NCBI GenBank assembly: GCA_934168245.1
Contig: CAKPMY010000004.1
Coordinates: forward strand, 1 to 64,000
DNA: 64,000 bases
Direction of reading: 5' to 3'
Source: an uncultured Bacilli bacterium
GTDB taxonomy: Bacteria > Bacillota_I > Bacilli_A > RF39 > UBA660
The position numbers and the translations under genes were made by a program. The notes under the pieces are model-generated. The model ran no database searches. It had not been told where the DNA came from and saw only the letters and a program-made list of their open reading frames with translations. Of this stretch, positions 1 to 8,218 are shown piece by piece (the first letter of the stretch is position 1; each line of letters opens with the position of its first letter).

Positions 1-81
1 AATAATTACAAAATAACTATATCATATTGCCTTTAATTTTTTTATAAATTTTGTCTCACATCATTTACAATTATACAGAGT

Positions 82-111
82 AAAAAAAAAGAAATAAGTA
101 ATTACTTATTT
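82..111 (-). terminator. Terminator of the rimP-rbfA operon
   Basis: On the minus strand a self-complementary stem (AAATAAGTAATTACTTATTT) overlaps the rbfA stop codon and runs straight into a long T tract. This is the expected intrinsic terminator closing the translation-factor operon. Confidence 0.75.
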
Positions 112-452
112 TCTTCTTTGTTAATATTATCTATTATTTCATCTATATGATTACCATATTCGATTGAAGTATCATAAATAAATTTTAACTCTGGAGTATG
201 TCTTACTTCTACTCTTTCAGCTAGTTTTCCTCTTATAAATGAGGCAGCACCATTTAGAGCTTCTAGAGTTGATTTTCTCTTTGTATCATCTAAAACTGTA
301 AAGTATACTTTGGCATAACTTAAATCAGAAGTTGTTTCTACACCAGTTATTGTTACAAATTTAATGTCTTCATCTTTTATTTCAGTCATTAGAATCATAC
401 TTATTTCTTCTTGAAAAGCATGATTTAGTCGTTCTATTTTAACATTTGCCAT
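102..452 (-). CDS. rbfA: Ribosome-binding factor A
   Basis: RbfA is a KH-fold cytosolic protein that helps mature the 5' end of 16S rRNA and the 30S subunit, and it matters in cold adaptation. The 116-residue length is normal for the family. The N-terminal RLNHAFQEEISMIL helix, the central TITGVETTSDLSYAKVYF strand region and the RHTPELKFIYD motif near residue 85 are all characteristic. It lies 17 bases after infB in the same direction and is the last gene of the rimP-nusA-ylxR-infB-rbfA operon. Its ATG follows an AGGAGGT site. Nothing unusual is seen. Confidence 0.95.
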   Translation of the reverse strand: MANVKIERLNHAFQEEISMILMTEIKDEDIKFVTITGVETTSDLSYAKVYFTVLDDTKRKSTLEALNGAASFIRGKLAERVEVRHTPELKFIYDTSIEYGNHIDEIIDNINKEENK

Positions 453-469
453 GATGAGTACCTCCTAAA

Positions 470-2605
470 TTATCGTTTTATTTCTACTAGGTCGTATACT
501 TCAATTATGTCTTTTTCTTTATAATCTTGGCAATTTTCTAGAGTTAGACCACAGTCCATATCTTTTTTAACTTCTTTTACTTGGTCTTTTTCATGTTGTA
601 GAGATTTTATTGAACCATTATATACTACAACATCATCTCTAATTATTCTGGCTTTTTCATTATTCTTAATTGTACCAGACAAGACATGGCAGCCAGCGAT
701 TAGGCCAACTTTTGAGAATTTGAAGATTTGTCTTATTTCTAGAGTACCAGTTACTTTTTCTTCATATTCAGGATCTAACATACCTTTCATAGCTTTTTCC
801 ATATCTTCAACAACTTTATAAATAATGTCATATGTTTTAATAGATACGCCGTATTGTTTAGCAATATCCATAGTTTTTGAACTTCCACGAACATTGAAAC
901 CAATAATTAAGGCATCTGAGGCACTGGCTAGAACAATATCACTTTCAGTGATTGCGCCTACGGCTCCTCTTATTACATTTACTTTGACACCGTCGACAGT
1001 AATTTTTTCTAAAGAGTTTTTAACCGCTTCTAGACTTCCGTTTACATCGGCTTTTAAAACTACTTTGATTTCTTTTACGCCTTCTTTAATTCTTCCGAAT
1101 AAATCTTCTAAACTCATACCAGAAAGATTAGTATCTTGTTCACGACTACGTAATTTTCTTTCTTCGGCAATTTGTTTGGCTTGTTTTTCTGATTCGAAAG
1201 CCATAAATTTATCTCCAGCACTTGGTACTTCTGAAATACCAGTTACTTCTACTGGAGTTGAAGGAGTTGCTTCTACAATGTTTTGACCTAAGTCATTTTT
1301 TAGAGTACGTACTTTACCAAATGAATTACCAATTACTATTGGGTCTCCTAAACGTAGAGTACCATTTTGAATTAATAAAGTTACTACGGAACCAACTTTA
1401 CTATCTTTTTTTGATTCAATAACGGCACCTGAGGCATAACGAGATGGATTGGCTTTATAACCTTCCATTTCGGCAATTAGTAAAATGTTTTCTAGTAATT
1501 CATCAACATTTTCTCCAGTGGCAGCAGATATTTTATTTACAATTATATCTCCACCCCATTCTTCTGGAGTTAGGCCATTTTCAACTAGACCTGTCATAAT
1601 ACGTTCAATGTTTGCTTCTGGTTTATCAATTTTATTTATAGCCACAATGATTGGTACACCTGCGGCTTTAGCATGATCAATCGCTTCTCTTGTTTGAGGC
1701 ATGATACCGTCATCGGCTGCGACTATGATAATAACAATATCAGTAATTGAGGCTCCTCTAGCACGCATTTCTGTAAAAGCAGCATGTCCTGGAGTATCAA
1801 TAAATGTTATTGACTTATCTTTATATTTTACAGAGTAAGCACCAATTGCTTGAGTAATTCCACCGGCTTCACCTGAGGCAACATTCGACTTTCTAATGTA
1901 GTCTAGTAAAGTAGTTTTACCATGATCTACATGTCCCATGATAGTTACTACTGGTGGACGTTCTACTAAGTCTTTTTCATCATCTTCAATTTCAAAATTT
2001 TCAAAGTTAGAAATATCAGCAGTTTCAGCCTTCTTTAAAACCTTGTCATATTCTGAGACAATTACTTCGGCACTATCGTAATCAATTGATTGATTGATAG
2101 AAGCCATTACCCCTAGTCCCATTAATTTTTTAACTATTTCAACAGCACCTACTTCTAGAGCATTTGCTAAATCTGTAACTGTCATTCCTTGATTATAAAG
2201 AATAACATTTTCATCTTGAGTTACTTCATTACTTTGAAGTTTTTCACGATGTTTATATATCTTTTTTCTTTCCTTTAAAAAGTCTTTTTTATTTTCTGTT
2301 TTCTTGGCTTGTTTACTTTTTACTTTTTCAAATTTTGTTCCATTGTCTAAATCGAACTTCGTATTCATAGCAAGCATTTCGGCTTTATCGCTTACTTCTT
2401 CATCTAAGATTTTTTCTTCTAAATCCTCAATGTCGCCTGTTACGTAATCTTCGGCATCTTGTAATTCATTATCAAGTAAAATAATATCAGTTTCATCTAA
2501 AGGAGTTTTTTCGTCTTTGTAGTTGATACCAATCTTATCACATAATGCTTTAATCTCATCTATAGTTTTCCCAACATCTAATGCATAGTCTTCTATAGTC
2601 ATCAT
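470..2605 (-). CDS. infB: Translation initiation factor IF-2
   Basis: IF-2 is the GTPase that brings initiator fMet-tRNA to the 30S subunit and promotes subunit joining. At 711 residues it is a short Gram-positive form. A charged, low-complexity N-terminal region (to about 130) precedes the IF2-N domain (about 130-190). The G domain starts near residue 220 with the GHVDHGKTTLLD P-loop, then DTPGH and NKID. Domain II, the IF-2 core and C-terminal domains follow. Two ATG codons are adjacent at the start, and a GAGGTGAG site lies upstream. Only 11 bases separate it from ylxR. The L7Ae-like ylxQ gene usually found between them in Bacillus is absent. Confidence 0.97.
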   Translation of the reverse strand: MMTIEDYALDVGKTIDEIKALCDKIGINYKDEKTPLDETDIILLDNELQDAEDYVTGDIEDLEEKILDEEVSDKAEMLAMNTKFDLDNGTKFEKVKSKQAKKTENKKDFLKERKKIYKHREKLQSNEVTQDENVILYNQGMTVTDLANALEVGAVEIVKKLMGLGVMASINQSIDYDSAEVIVSEYDKVLKKAETADISNFENFEIEDDEKDLVERPPVVTIMGHVDHGKTTLLDYIRKSNVASGEAGGITQAIGAYSVKYKDKSITFIDTPGHAAFTEMRARGASITDIVIIIVAADDGIMPQTREAIDHAKAAGVPIIVAINKIDKPEANIERIMTGLVENGLTPEEWGGDIIVNKISAATGENVDELLENILLIAEMEGYKANPSRYASGAVIESKKDSKVGSVVTLLIQNGTLRLGDPIVIGNSFGKVRTLKNDLGQNIVEATPSTPVEVTGISEVPSAGDKFMAFESEKQAKQIAEERKLRSREQDTNLSGMSLEDLFGRIKEGVKEIKVVLKADVNGSLEAVKNSLEKITVDGVKVNVIRGAVGAITESDIVLASASDALIIGFNVRGSSKTMDIAKQYGVSIKTYDIIYKVVEDMEKAMKGMLDPEYEEKVTGTLEIRQIFKFSKVGLIAGCHVLSGTIKNNEKARIIRDDVVVYNGSIKSLQHEKDQVKEVKKDMDCGLTLENCQDYKEKDIIEVYDLVEIKR

Positions 2606-2616
2606 AAAGACTCACC

Positions 2617-2880
2617 TCACTTTTCTATAATTTTTCTTATTTCTTCATAAACAGCATCCTCTATATTGCATTCTAATTTCTTTTCTAGGGCTTTTGACTT
2701 AATTGCTTTTTCTAGGACTGCAATATCTTTTTTAATATATGCACCATGTCCGTTCATTTTTCCTGTTTCGTCTACAGCAACATAACCTTCTGGTGCTCTA
2801 ACGACACGTAATAATTCTTGTTTAGGTAGTTTTTCTTTAGTAATTATGCAAGTTCTTTGAGGAATTTTTTTTACTTTCAT
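2617..2880 (-). CDS. rnpM: YlxR family protein (RNase P modulator RnpM)
   Basis: This 87-residue protein belongs to the YlxR/DUF448 family, which binds RNA and has been described as a modulator of RNase P. The family signature is visible: PQRTCIITKEKLPKQELLRVVR at the N-terminus (a two-part RTC...K..LLR motif) followed by DETGKMNGHGAYI. It sits between nusA and infB, its conserved place in Gram-positive bacteria. A GGAGG site lies just before the ATG, and the spacing to nusA is 9 bases, so the two are cotranscribed. Confidence 0.92.
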   Translation of the reverse strand: MKVKKIPQRTCIITKEKLPKQELLRVVRAPEGYVAVDETGKMNGHGAYIKKDIAVLEKAIKSKALEKKLECNIEDAVYEEIRKIIEK

Positions 2881-2889
2881 AGAAACCTC

Positions 2890-4074
2890 CTATCTGAAAT
2901 TTATACCTGCTTCACGAGCCTGTTCAGTTGTTTTAATATCAATTTTATAGTGTGTTAATTTGCTTGCTAAACGAGCATTTTGACCTTTTTTACCAATGGC
3001 TAATGAGAAGTTGTCTCCGTCGGCTATTACCATGGCTTCTTGTTTTTTAGGATCAGTTACAGCAACTGTTAATTCTTTAGCGGGAGCAAGAGCATTTTCA
3101 ATAAATACGGCTGGATCTTTGTCGTATTTTACAACGTCTAATTTTTCGCCGTGTAGTTCTTCGATAATTCTAGCAATTCTACTACCCTTTTCACCAATGC
3201 AGGCACCGATTGGATCGATGTTTGCTCTTTCTGAATAAACAGCAACTTTACTTCTATTACCTGGGTCTCTTGCAACACTATAGATTAATACTGTACCGTC
3301 ATTTATTTCTGGTATTTCTAACTCAAATAATCTTTTTACGAAGCCATAGTGAGTTCTACTTAGTAAGACTAATAAGTTTTTACCATTGTTATCTACTTTA
3401 GAAACATAGACTTTTATTTGAGAGCCCATTTCTATTTTCTCGCCTGGAATTATATCTTTCTTTGGTAAGATACCATTTGTTCTTCCTAAGTCAATGAAAT
3501 AATTATCAGTGTCTTCTAGAGCAACTGTACCAATTAAAAGTTCGTCTTGTTTGTCCCCAAACTCTTCTAGAATACTGTTTCTTTCAGCTTCTCTTATTTT
3601 TTGGACTACTACTTGTTTTGCAGTTGATGCTGCTACACGGCCGAAGTCTTTTGGAGTTACTTCATTGTCTATTGTATCTCCTACTTCTAGAGTCTTATCA
3701 ATCTTTTTAGCATCACTTACTTTGATTTCAGTTTCAGGATTGAAGTAACTAATTTGAGGAGTCTCGGCTTGTTCTTCGCCTTCTTCACCTTCTACTTCCT
3801 CTTCCTCATCATCTTCATCAGTATAATGTTCGAATAAGTAATCTTCATATTCTTCTTTTGTCATTTTGTCATCTGGTACAACAGTAAGGTATGAATATAC
3901 TTTAATCTCACCAGTTGCACGATCAAATAAAACCTTTACATTTGTTTTAGAGTTAAAGTTCTTTTTGTAGGCAGAAGTTAGAGCAAGTTCCATTGCTTCA
4001 TAAACTACTTCTGGGTCAATGTCTTTTTCTTTAACAATATTATCAAGGGCTTTTTTAAATTCTTTACCGTTCAT
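2890..4074 (-). CDS. nusA: Transcription termination/antitermination factor NusA
   Basis: NusA binds RNA polymerase and nascent RNA and tunes pausing, termination and antitermination. Domain order is normal: an N-terminal polymerase-binding domain (1 to about 125), S1 (about 175-245), then two KH domains ending with GKKGQNARLASKLTHYKIDI. The 394-residue length matches Gram-positive NusA, which lacks the proteobacterial C-terminal repeats. One oddity is a strongly acidic insert (about residues 85-105, nearly all D and E) inside the N-terminal domain. The gene lies two bases after rimP. Confidence 0.96.
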   Translation of the reverse strand: MNGKEFKKALDNIVKEKDIDPEVVYEAMELALTSAYKKNFNSKTNVKVLFDRATGEIKVYSYLTVVPDDKMTKEEYEDYLFEHYTDEDDEEEEVEGEEGEEQAETPQISYFNPETEIKVSDAKKIDKTLEVGDTIDNEVTPKDFGRVAASTAKQVVVQKIREAERNSILEEFGDKQDELLIGTVALEDTDNYFIDLGRTNGILPKKDIIPGEKIEMGSQIKVYVSKVDNNGKNLLVLLSRTHYGFVKRLFELEIPEINDGTVLIYSVARDPGNRSKVAVYSERANIDPIGACIGEKGSRIARIIEELHGEKLDVVKYDKDPAVFIENALAPAKELTVAVTDPKKQEAMVIADGDNFSLAIGKKGQNARLASKLTHYKIDIKTTEQAREAGINFR

Positions 4075-4076
4075 TT

Positions 4077-4325
4077 TTATTCTCCTTTCTCTTTAGAATA
4101 AATATCTAATTCATCTGCTTCTTCTAATAAATAATTATTCTTATCAATTATCTTGTTTATTATTCTTGATGCTTCTGTAATACGATTTAAGTCGATTACT
4201 TCTTCACTATCAAGTACGATATTAAATATCTTTTTTCCTTCTACATTTTCAAAAAAAGCATCTGAAACAAAGACATTTAACTCCTTTATTTCTTCATCTA
4301 CAAGTTGTGCGATTGTCTCTTTCAT
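4077..4325 (-). CDS. rimP: Ribosome maturation factor RimP, short form (N-terminal domain only)
   Basis: RimP assists 30S subunit maturation. Identity rests on position directly before nusA and on the family-like start with a VEGKKIFNIVLDSEEVIDLNRITEAS stretch matching the strand and helix that contain D...I....C...S in RimP. The usual length is about 150 residues, with an N-terminal alpha/beta domain and a C-terminal SH3-like domain. Here only about 82 residues remain and the SH3 half is missing. The ATG at 4325 is preferred over a GTG 6 bases upstream because that GTG lies inside the AGGAGGTG binding site. Confidence 0.7.
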   Translation of the reverse strand: MKETIAQLVDEEIKELNVFVSDAFFENVEGKKIFNIVLDSEEVIDLNRITEASRIINKIIDKNNYLLEEADELDIYSKEKGE

Positions 4326-4347
4326 GGCCACCTCCTAGAAATAATAA

Positions 4348-4373
4348 GAGTGGGAATTTTTTCTTTCCCACTC
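4348..4373 (-). promoter_or_regulatory. Hairpin in the rimP leader (terminator or attenuator)
   Basis: A 9-bp perfect stem (GAGTGGGAA / TTCCCACTC) sits 17 bases before the rimP binding site and is followed on the minus strand by a T-rich stretch (TTATTATTT). It could end the upstream antiporter transcript or act as an attenuator of the rimP-nusA operon; the sequence alone does not decide. Confidence 0.5.
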
Positions 4374-4418
4374 CTTTCTAAAGTGTATTATATCATAGTT
4401 TTAATAAAATACAAACAT

Positions 4419-4517
4419 TTATTTTTGATAAAAATCGCATTTACCTATTTAACTAATCTTTATTTTTGGTAAAAATTACATTTAACTATTTATCTAACCT
4501 TTATTTTTGATAATTGC
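4419..4517. repeat. Two and a half degenerate intergenic repeat units of about 41 bases
   Basis: Units beginning near 4427 and 4468 share the pattern TAAAAAT..CATTTA.CTATTTA.CTAA followed by a TTATTTTTG boundary, and a third partial unit follows. The core resembles the better conserved pair at 25577-25684, suggesting one dispersed family. No coding potential is seen. Confidence 0.55.
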
Positions 4518-4552
4518 TTTATGAAGTAACTGTAATTTTATTTTTATAGGTG

Positions 4553-5506
4553 TTAAAAGAATATTACAGATACATAGTAGACAGCAAATATTAGTAACAT
4601 AGTTAAACCTTCGACTTTGGAAATGGTTCTTTCACTTCTCGCAAACAAGTATAAATCTAGAGATGTTAAGAAGACTGCTACTATATCAATCATTGAAAAG
4701 TTTGCTAAGGAGATGTCGCCGTAGATTGTTACTGGTAAGCCTAGAACGATACAGATATTAAAAATGTTAGTTCCAATAATGTTACCAATGGCCATATCAA
4801 ATTCGCCTTTTCTTGCACTACTTACTGTCATAAACATTTCTGGTAGAGATGTTCCAATTACAATGGCCGTCATGGTAATTAATTTTTCACTTACGTGAAG
4901 GCTTTCGGCTATTTTTACAGCATTATCTACGATTATATTACTACTTAGAGATATTAAGATTATTGAGAGAATCAATATTATTATCGCTAGAGGAATACTT
5001 TCATATTTTACTTGCATATTTTCGCTAGATTTTTCTTTTTTTCTAGATAACTGAACTAGGTACATTACAAACATTAGGAATAAAGCCATTAAGACTATGC
5101 CGTCTACTCTAGAAAAGACATTAGGATTGGCTTTATTAAAGACACTGTCTAGCATTAGTACTGAGAAACTGGTTGTTATTAAGAGTAAGATTGGTAACTC
5201 TTTTTTGACGGTGTCATGTTTTACTTTGATTGGATGAAGTAAGGAGGCCAATCCTATGATTAGGAAGACGTTTACAATACAACTTCCAATTACATTAGCA
5301 AAGGCTATCGTACCGTTTTTATTTATGACACTAGTAAATGATATAGCAATCTCCGGAGCACAAGTACCAAATGATACAATGGTAAGGGCTATTAGCATCT
5401 TAGGAACCTTACATTTTATTGCTATTGATGTGGCACTGTCAACTAGTATATCGCTTGCTTTAATAATTACAACAAAACCTATTAGTAAAAAAATGTATTT
5501 TAGCAT
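4553..5506 (-). CDS. Calcium/sodium antiporter, CaCA family (YrbG-like)
   Basis: This is an integral membrane cation antiporter, expected to exchange Ca2+ for Na+ or H+. The 317 residues hold about ten hydrophobic segments. The two alpha-repeat motifs are clear: GTCAPEIAISFTSVI in the first half, and GTSLPEMFMTVSSARKG followed by GNIIGTNIFNI in the second. These carry the paired acidic ion-binding residues of the family. It is transcribed alone between two hairpins, 220 bases ahead of rimP. Confidence 0.9.
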   Translation of the reverse strand: MLKYIFLLIGFVVIIKASDILVDSATSIAIKCKVPKMLIALTIVSFGTCAPEIAISFTSVINKNGTIAFANVIGSCIVNVFLIIGLASLLHPIKVKHDTVKKELPILLLITTSFSVLMLDSVFNKANPNVFSRVDGIVLMALFLMFVMYLVQLSRKKEKSSENMQVKYESIPLAIIILILSIILISLSSNIIVDNAVKIAESLHVSEKLITMTAIVIGTSLPEMFMTVSSARKGEFDMAIGNIIGTNIFNICIVLGLPVTIYGDISLANFSMIDIVAVFLTSLDLYLFARSERTISKVEGLTMLLIFAVYYVSVIFF

Positions 5507-5576
5507 TTATCTCACTACCTTCTTGTATATTATACTATATTAGATAACGAGAAAAAAGAGAGAAAATGGCGATTTA

Positions 5577-5612
5577 TGAAAAAATAGGTCTACTTAACTG
5601 TAAACCTATTTT
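5577..5612 (-). terminator. Terminator after the 5606-6121 gene
   Basis: On the minus strand the AAAATAGGT arm pairs with ACCTATTTT around a 14-base loop and is followed by Ts. It overlaps the stop codon of the gene it closes. Confidence 0.65.
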
Positions 5613-6121
5613 GCTTTTCTCACTAAGCAATATACTTTGCCTTTTTCTTCTGTTGTTAGTAATTCATAACCGTTATTGGAACTAGCATTGTATGATTCCA
5701 TTAGGGAATTTGCTCTTGTTAGTCTTAAATTCAAGGTAGGATCGGTTGCTTCGGTACAGAAACCAAAGGCTTTATCTTGTGGAAACTTGCTGGCAGCAAA
5801 AGATGTAGTACTTATTCCGGCACCAAGAATTAAATCAAACTCATTGATATTTGGCAGGTTTTTGCCTTGAATTTTATAGGTTAAAATCCTTCGTTTGGGA
5901 AGAATGATACCTTCCTCGGTTAGAGTTCCATTTTCACCGATAAGTCCTAGTTCAGATAATTCTTCTTCAGTTACTAAATTATTTAGAAGATAGGTTGGCT
6001 TATTTAGATACATTGCTAAAGATTCGGTTGGCGGATTTAGAATTTCTAAAATCCTTTGATAATTATTTTGATCAAGAACTTGCTCTTTTAAGAATTCAGC
6101 AAATAATTTTATATTTTCCAT
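5606..6121 (-). CDS. Conserved hypothetical protein coupled to the J-domain/LysM gene
   Basis: I do not recognise this 171-residue protein. It has no signal peptide or membrane segment. The N-terminal half is helical with a PPTESLAMYLNKPTYLLNNL stretch; the C-terminal half looks alpha/beta (FDLILGAGISTTSFAASKF, then DPTLNLRLTRANSLMESYN). Its ATG overlaps the stop codon of the upstream gene (TAATG), so translation is probably coupled and the two products may work together. An intrinsic terminator follows directly. Confidence 0.7.
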   Translation of the reverse strand: MENIKLFAEFLKEQVLDQNNYQRILEILNPPTESLAMYLNKPTYLLNNLVTEEELSELGLIGENGTLTEEGIILPKRRILTYKIQGKNLPNINEFDLILGAGISTTSFAASKFPQDKAFGFCTEATDPTLNLRLTRANSLMESYNASSNNGYELLTTEEKGKVYCLVRKAK

Positions 6122-8112
6122 TAATTTGTACCGTTTAAAGCACTTTTAGTATAAGTTTGGGCTTCTTCTTTTTGAGTAGTTAATTCGTCTGATGTAGGGA
6201 AAGTTGGAACCATTAATGTTCTAGATTGTACTGTATAGTGCTTTTCTCCTCTTCTATTAGTTACTTCGATTGCTTCTTTATTTAAAAGAGCTAGTGTTTC
6301 AACATCCGTTTCATTTTGTAGGGCAAATTCTCTTAGCGAAATATTTCCTCTATATTGTTTTGAACTTTGATAGTAACTCAAATCTTCTTTAGAGATAAAG
6401 TATGGAATATTTATAGTTTGACCGAAAGCAACATTATCATCAGTTAGGTCATTTACTTCCATAATATACTCGATTGGAGTATTTGATTCTTCAGCAAGAT
6501 TGGCTAATGTCTCTTCTTTTCCAACTATGTGAACTCTGTTTAAGACGATTGTTTCTTCTGGGTCATAGTCAGCAATTATGGAAGTGTCGTCTTTATTAAA
6601 AATAAGTTTGGAGTCGTTAACTAGCGGATTATCAAAACTTGATTTGTCAATATCAGTAATTGTTGTTTGTGGTTCATCTATAACAGGTATTTTTTCATTA
6701 CTTTTGGCTTGGGATGAGGAAGCAACTAGGATTGCTGCTGCGGTTGCGGCAATATTTATTCTATTTCTCATAATGAATTTTATAGGACCATCCTTAGTAA
6801 TGTATGATAGCTTGATTAATTGATGAACACCTTCAGCAGTAACATGTAGAAGACCACTTTTTAAACGATACCAACCTTCACTAAGGACATTAGGATTGGC
6901 TGGATAATGAGCCTTATGAATATTTTTTTCAATATCTTTATGTCTTTCCTTTAATGGGTAGGCCTTTTCATCTTCTCTTACTTCTTGCCATGAATCTTTG
7001 ATAGTTTCGCCAAGTGTCTTTGGCTTGGCCAAACGTTTACCACCTGGTTCTTTACTTTTTGGTGTTTTCTTAGGTGCAGTTTGATAGATAAGAATAAATG
7101 GATCTTCAGTTTTTGATTTTTCAGTTTCAAAAGTTGATTGGTGTGGTTCTTCTTTTTGTTTTGCTTCTGGCTCTAGTTTTTGTTTTTTTTGTGTTTGCTG
7201 ATTTTGGTTCTCTGAAGGTGTTTTGCCAGGCTGAGTATTTTTTGGTAATTCTTCTTGAGGTTCTGGTTGTTTTTTTGCAACAGGTTGAGTGGCTTGTTTT
7301 ATTTCTTCTTCAATATTTTCTACGGTATTTAAAAATTCTTGTTCTAAACCTTTTACATTTTCTCCTAGAGTTTTAACTTTCTTTGATATTTCTTTTTCTA
7401 CTTCCTCAGCAGTCTTTTCTAATTGCTGAGTGGCAGTTTGGGATTCTGTTCCTTTAAAATTAAAAGTTGTGTCTTCTGGAGATTTAGAAGTTACGCTCGC
7501 ATCTTCTTGATTATTTTTAGGAGATCTGTCTTTTCTAGGAAAACGTTTTTCAAAATATTGTCTTTCTTCATCTAAGTAACTTAGGCGACTTTCTTCATCT
7601 TTTAGAGAGTCATAGCTGCTCTTTAAAAGTGTATATATTTTTCCTATTAGTTCTTTAGTTTCTTCATCCTTACTAGCATTGATTGCTAAGTCTGGATGAT
7701 AAGAATAGGCATGAGTTAAAAACGCTTCTTCTATTTCATTATCTGTTGCATCTCTAGATACTTCTAATACCTTACGTTTATCAACCATTCCAAAACTTAA
7801 TGAAGTCGTAAATTTAGTATAGGCTGCTTCGTCTTTTGCTTTTAATGTGCTTTCGACTGAGGCGGCATTTTCTCCTAAATAATCGTTATAGACTTCTTTT
7901 CCTGCTGAATATTTCAAAACAATATAGGCAAATTCTAGTTCTTTTGCTATATATGTCCTTATTTTTTCTTCAATAGGATCAATATTTTCATTTTCTGAAC
8001 TTGATGTAAACTTGCTTAATTCTCTTTCATAGGCGGCTGTAATTTCTTCTAGTGTTGCATCGCTACTAACTCCTAGAAGTTCATAATAGTTTAATTTTCT
8101 TGGTAAATTCAT
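6121..8112 (-). CDS. Membrane protein with two J-like domains, proline/glutamine-rich linker and LysM domain
   Basis: This 663-residue protein has an unusual domain order. Residues 8-80 resemble a J domain without the HPD motif (YYELLGVSSDATLEEI). Residues 112-185 form a second J domain with HPD at 139-141. A long charged, Gln/Pro-rich linker (about 190-380) leads to one hydrophobic segment (about 450-467). After it, a LysM-like domain (about 526-570) and a tail lie on the far side. The topology suggests J domains in the cytoplasm recruiting DnaK and LysM binding wall glycan outside. That arrangement is inferred. There is no signal peptide at the N-terminus. The role is unknown. Confidence 0.8.
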   Translation of the reverse strand: MNLPRKLNYYELLGVSSDATLEEITAAYERELSKFTSSSENENIDPIEEKIRTYIAKELEFAYIVLKYSAGKEVYNDYLGENAASVESTLKAKDEAAYTKFTTSLSFGMVDKRKVLEVSRDATDNEIEEAFLTHAYSYHPDLAINASKDEETKELIGKIYTLLKSSYDSLKDEESRLSYLDEERQYFEKRFPRKDRSPKNNQEDASVTSKSPEDTTFNFKGTESQTATQQLEKTAEEVEKEISKKVKTLGENVKGLEQEFLNTVENIEEEIKQATQPVAKKQPEPQEELPKNTQPGKTPSENQNQQTQKKQKLEPEAKQKEEPHQSTFETEKSKTEDPFILIYQTAPKKTPKSKEPGGKRLAKPKTLGETIKDSWQEVREDEKAYPLKERHKDIEKNIHKAHYPANPNVLSEGWYRLKSGLLHVTAEGVHQLIKLSYITKDGPIKFIMRNRINIAATAAAILVASSSQAKSNEKIPVIDEPQTTITDIDKSSFDNPLVNDSKLIFNKDDTSIIADYDPEETIVLNRVHIVGKEETLANLAEESNTPIEYIMEVNDLTDDNVAFGQTINIPYFISKEDLSYYQSSKQYRGNISLREFALQNETDVETLALLNKEAIEVTNRRGEKHYTVQSRTLMVPTFPTSDELTTQKEEAQTYTKSALNGTN

Positions 8113-8218
8113 GAAGATTCCCCCCTTTGCTTTATTGCTGTATGATTATAACACAGATTCCTTTATTTGTAAATAATATCAGCCGTTTTTGTTATTGAGA
8201 TGCGGTTGATTTTTCTAA

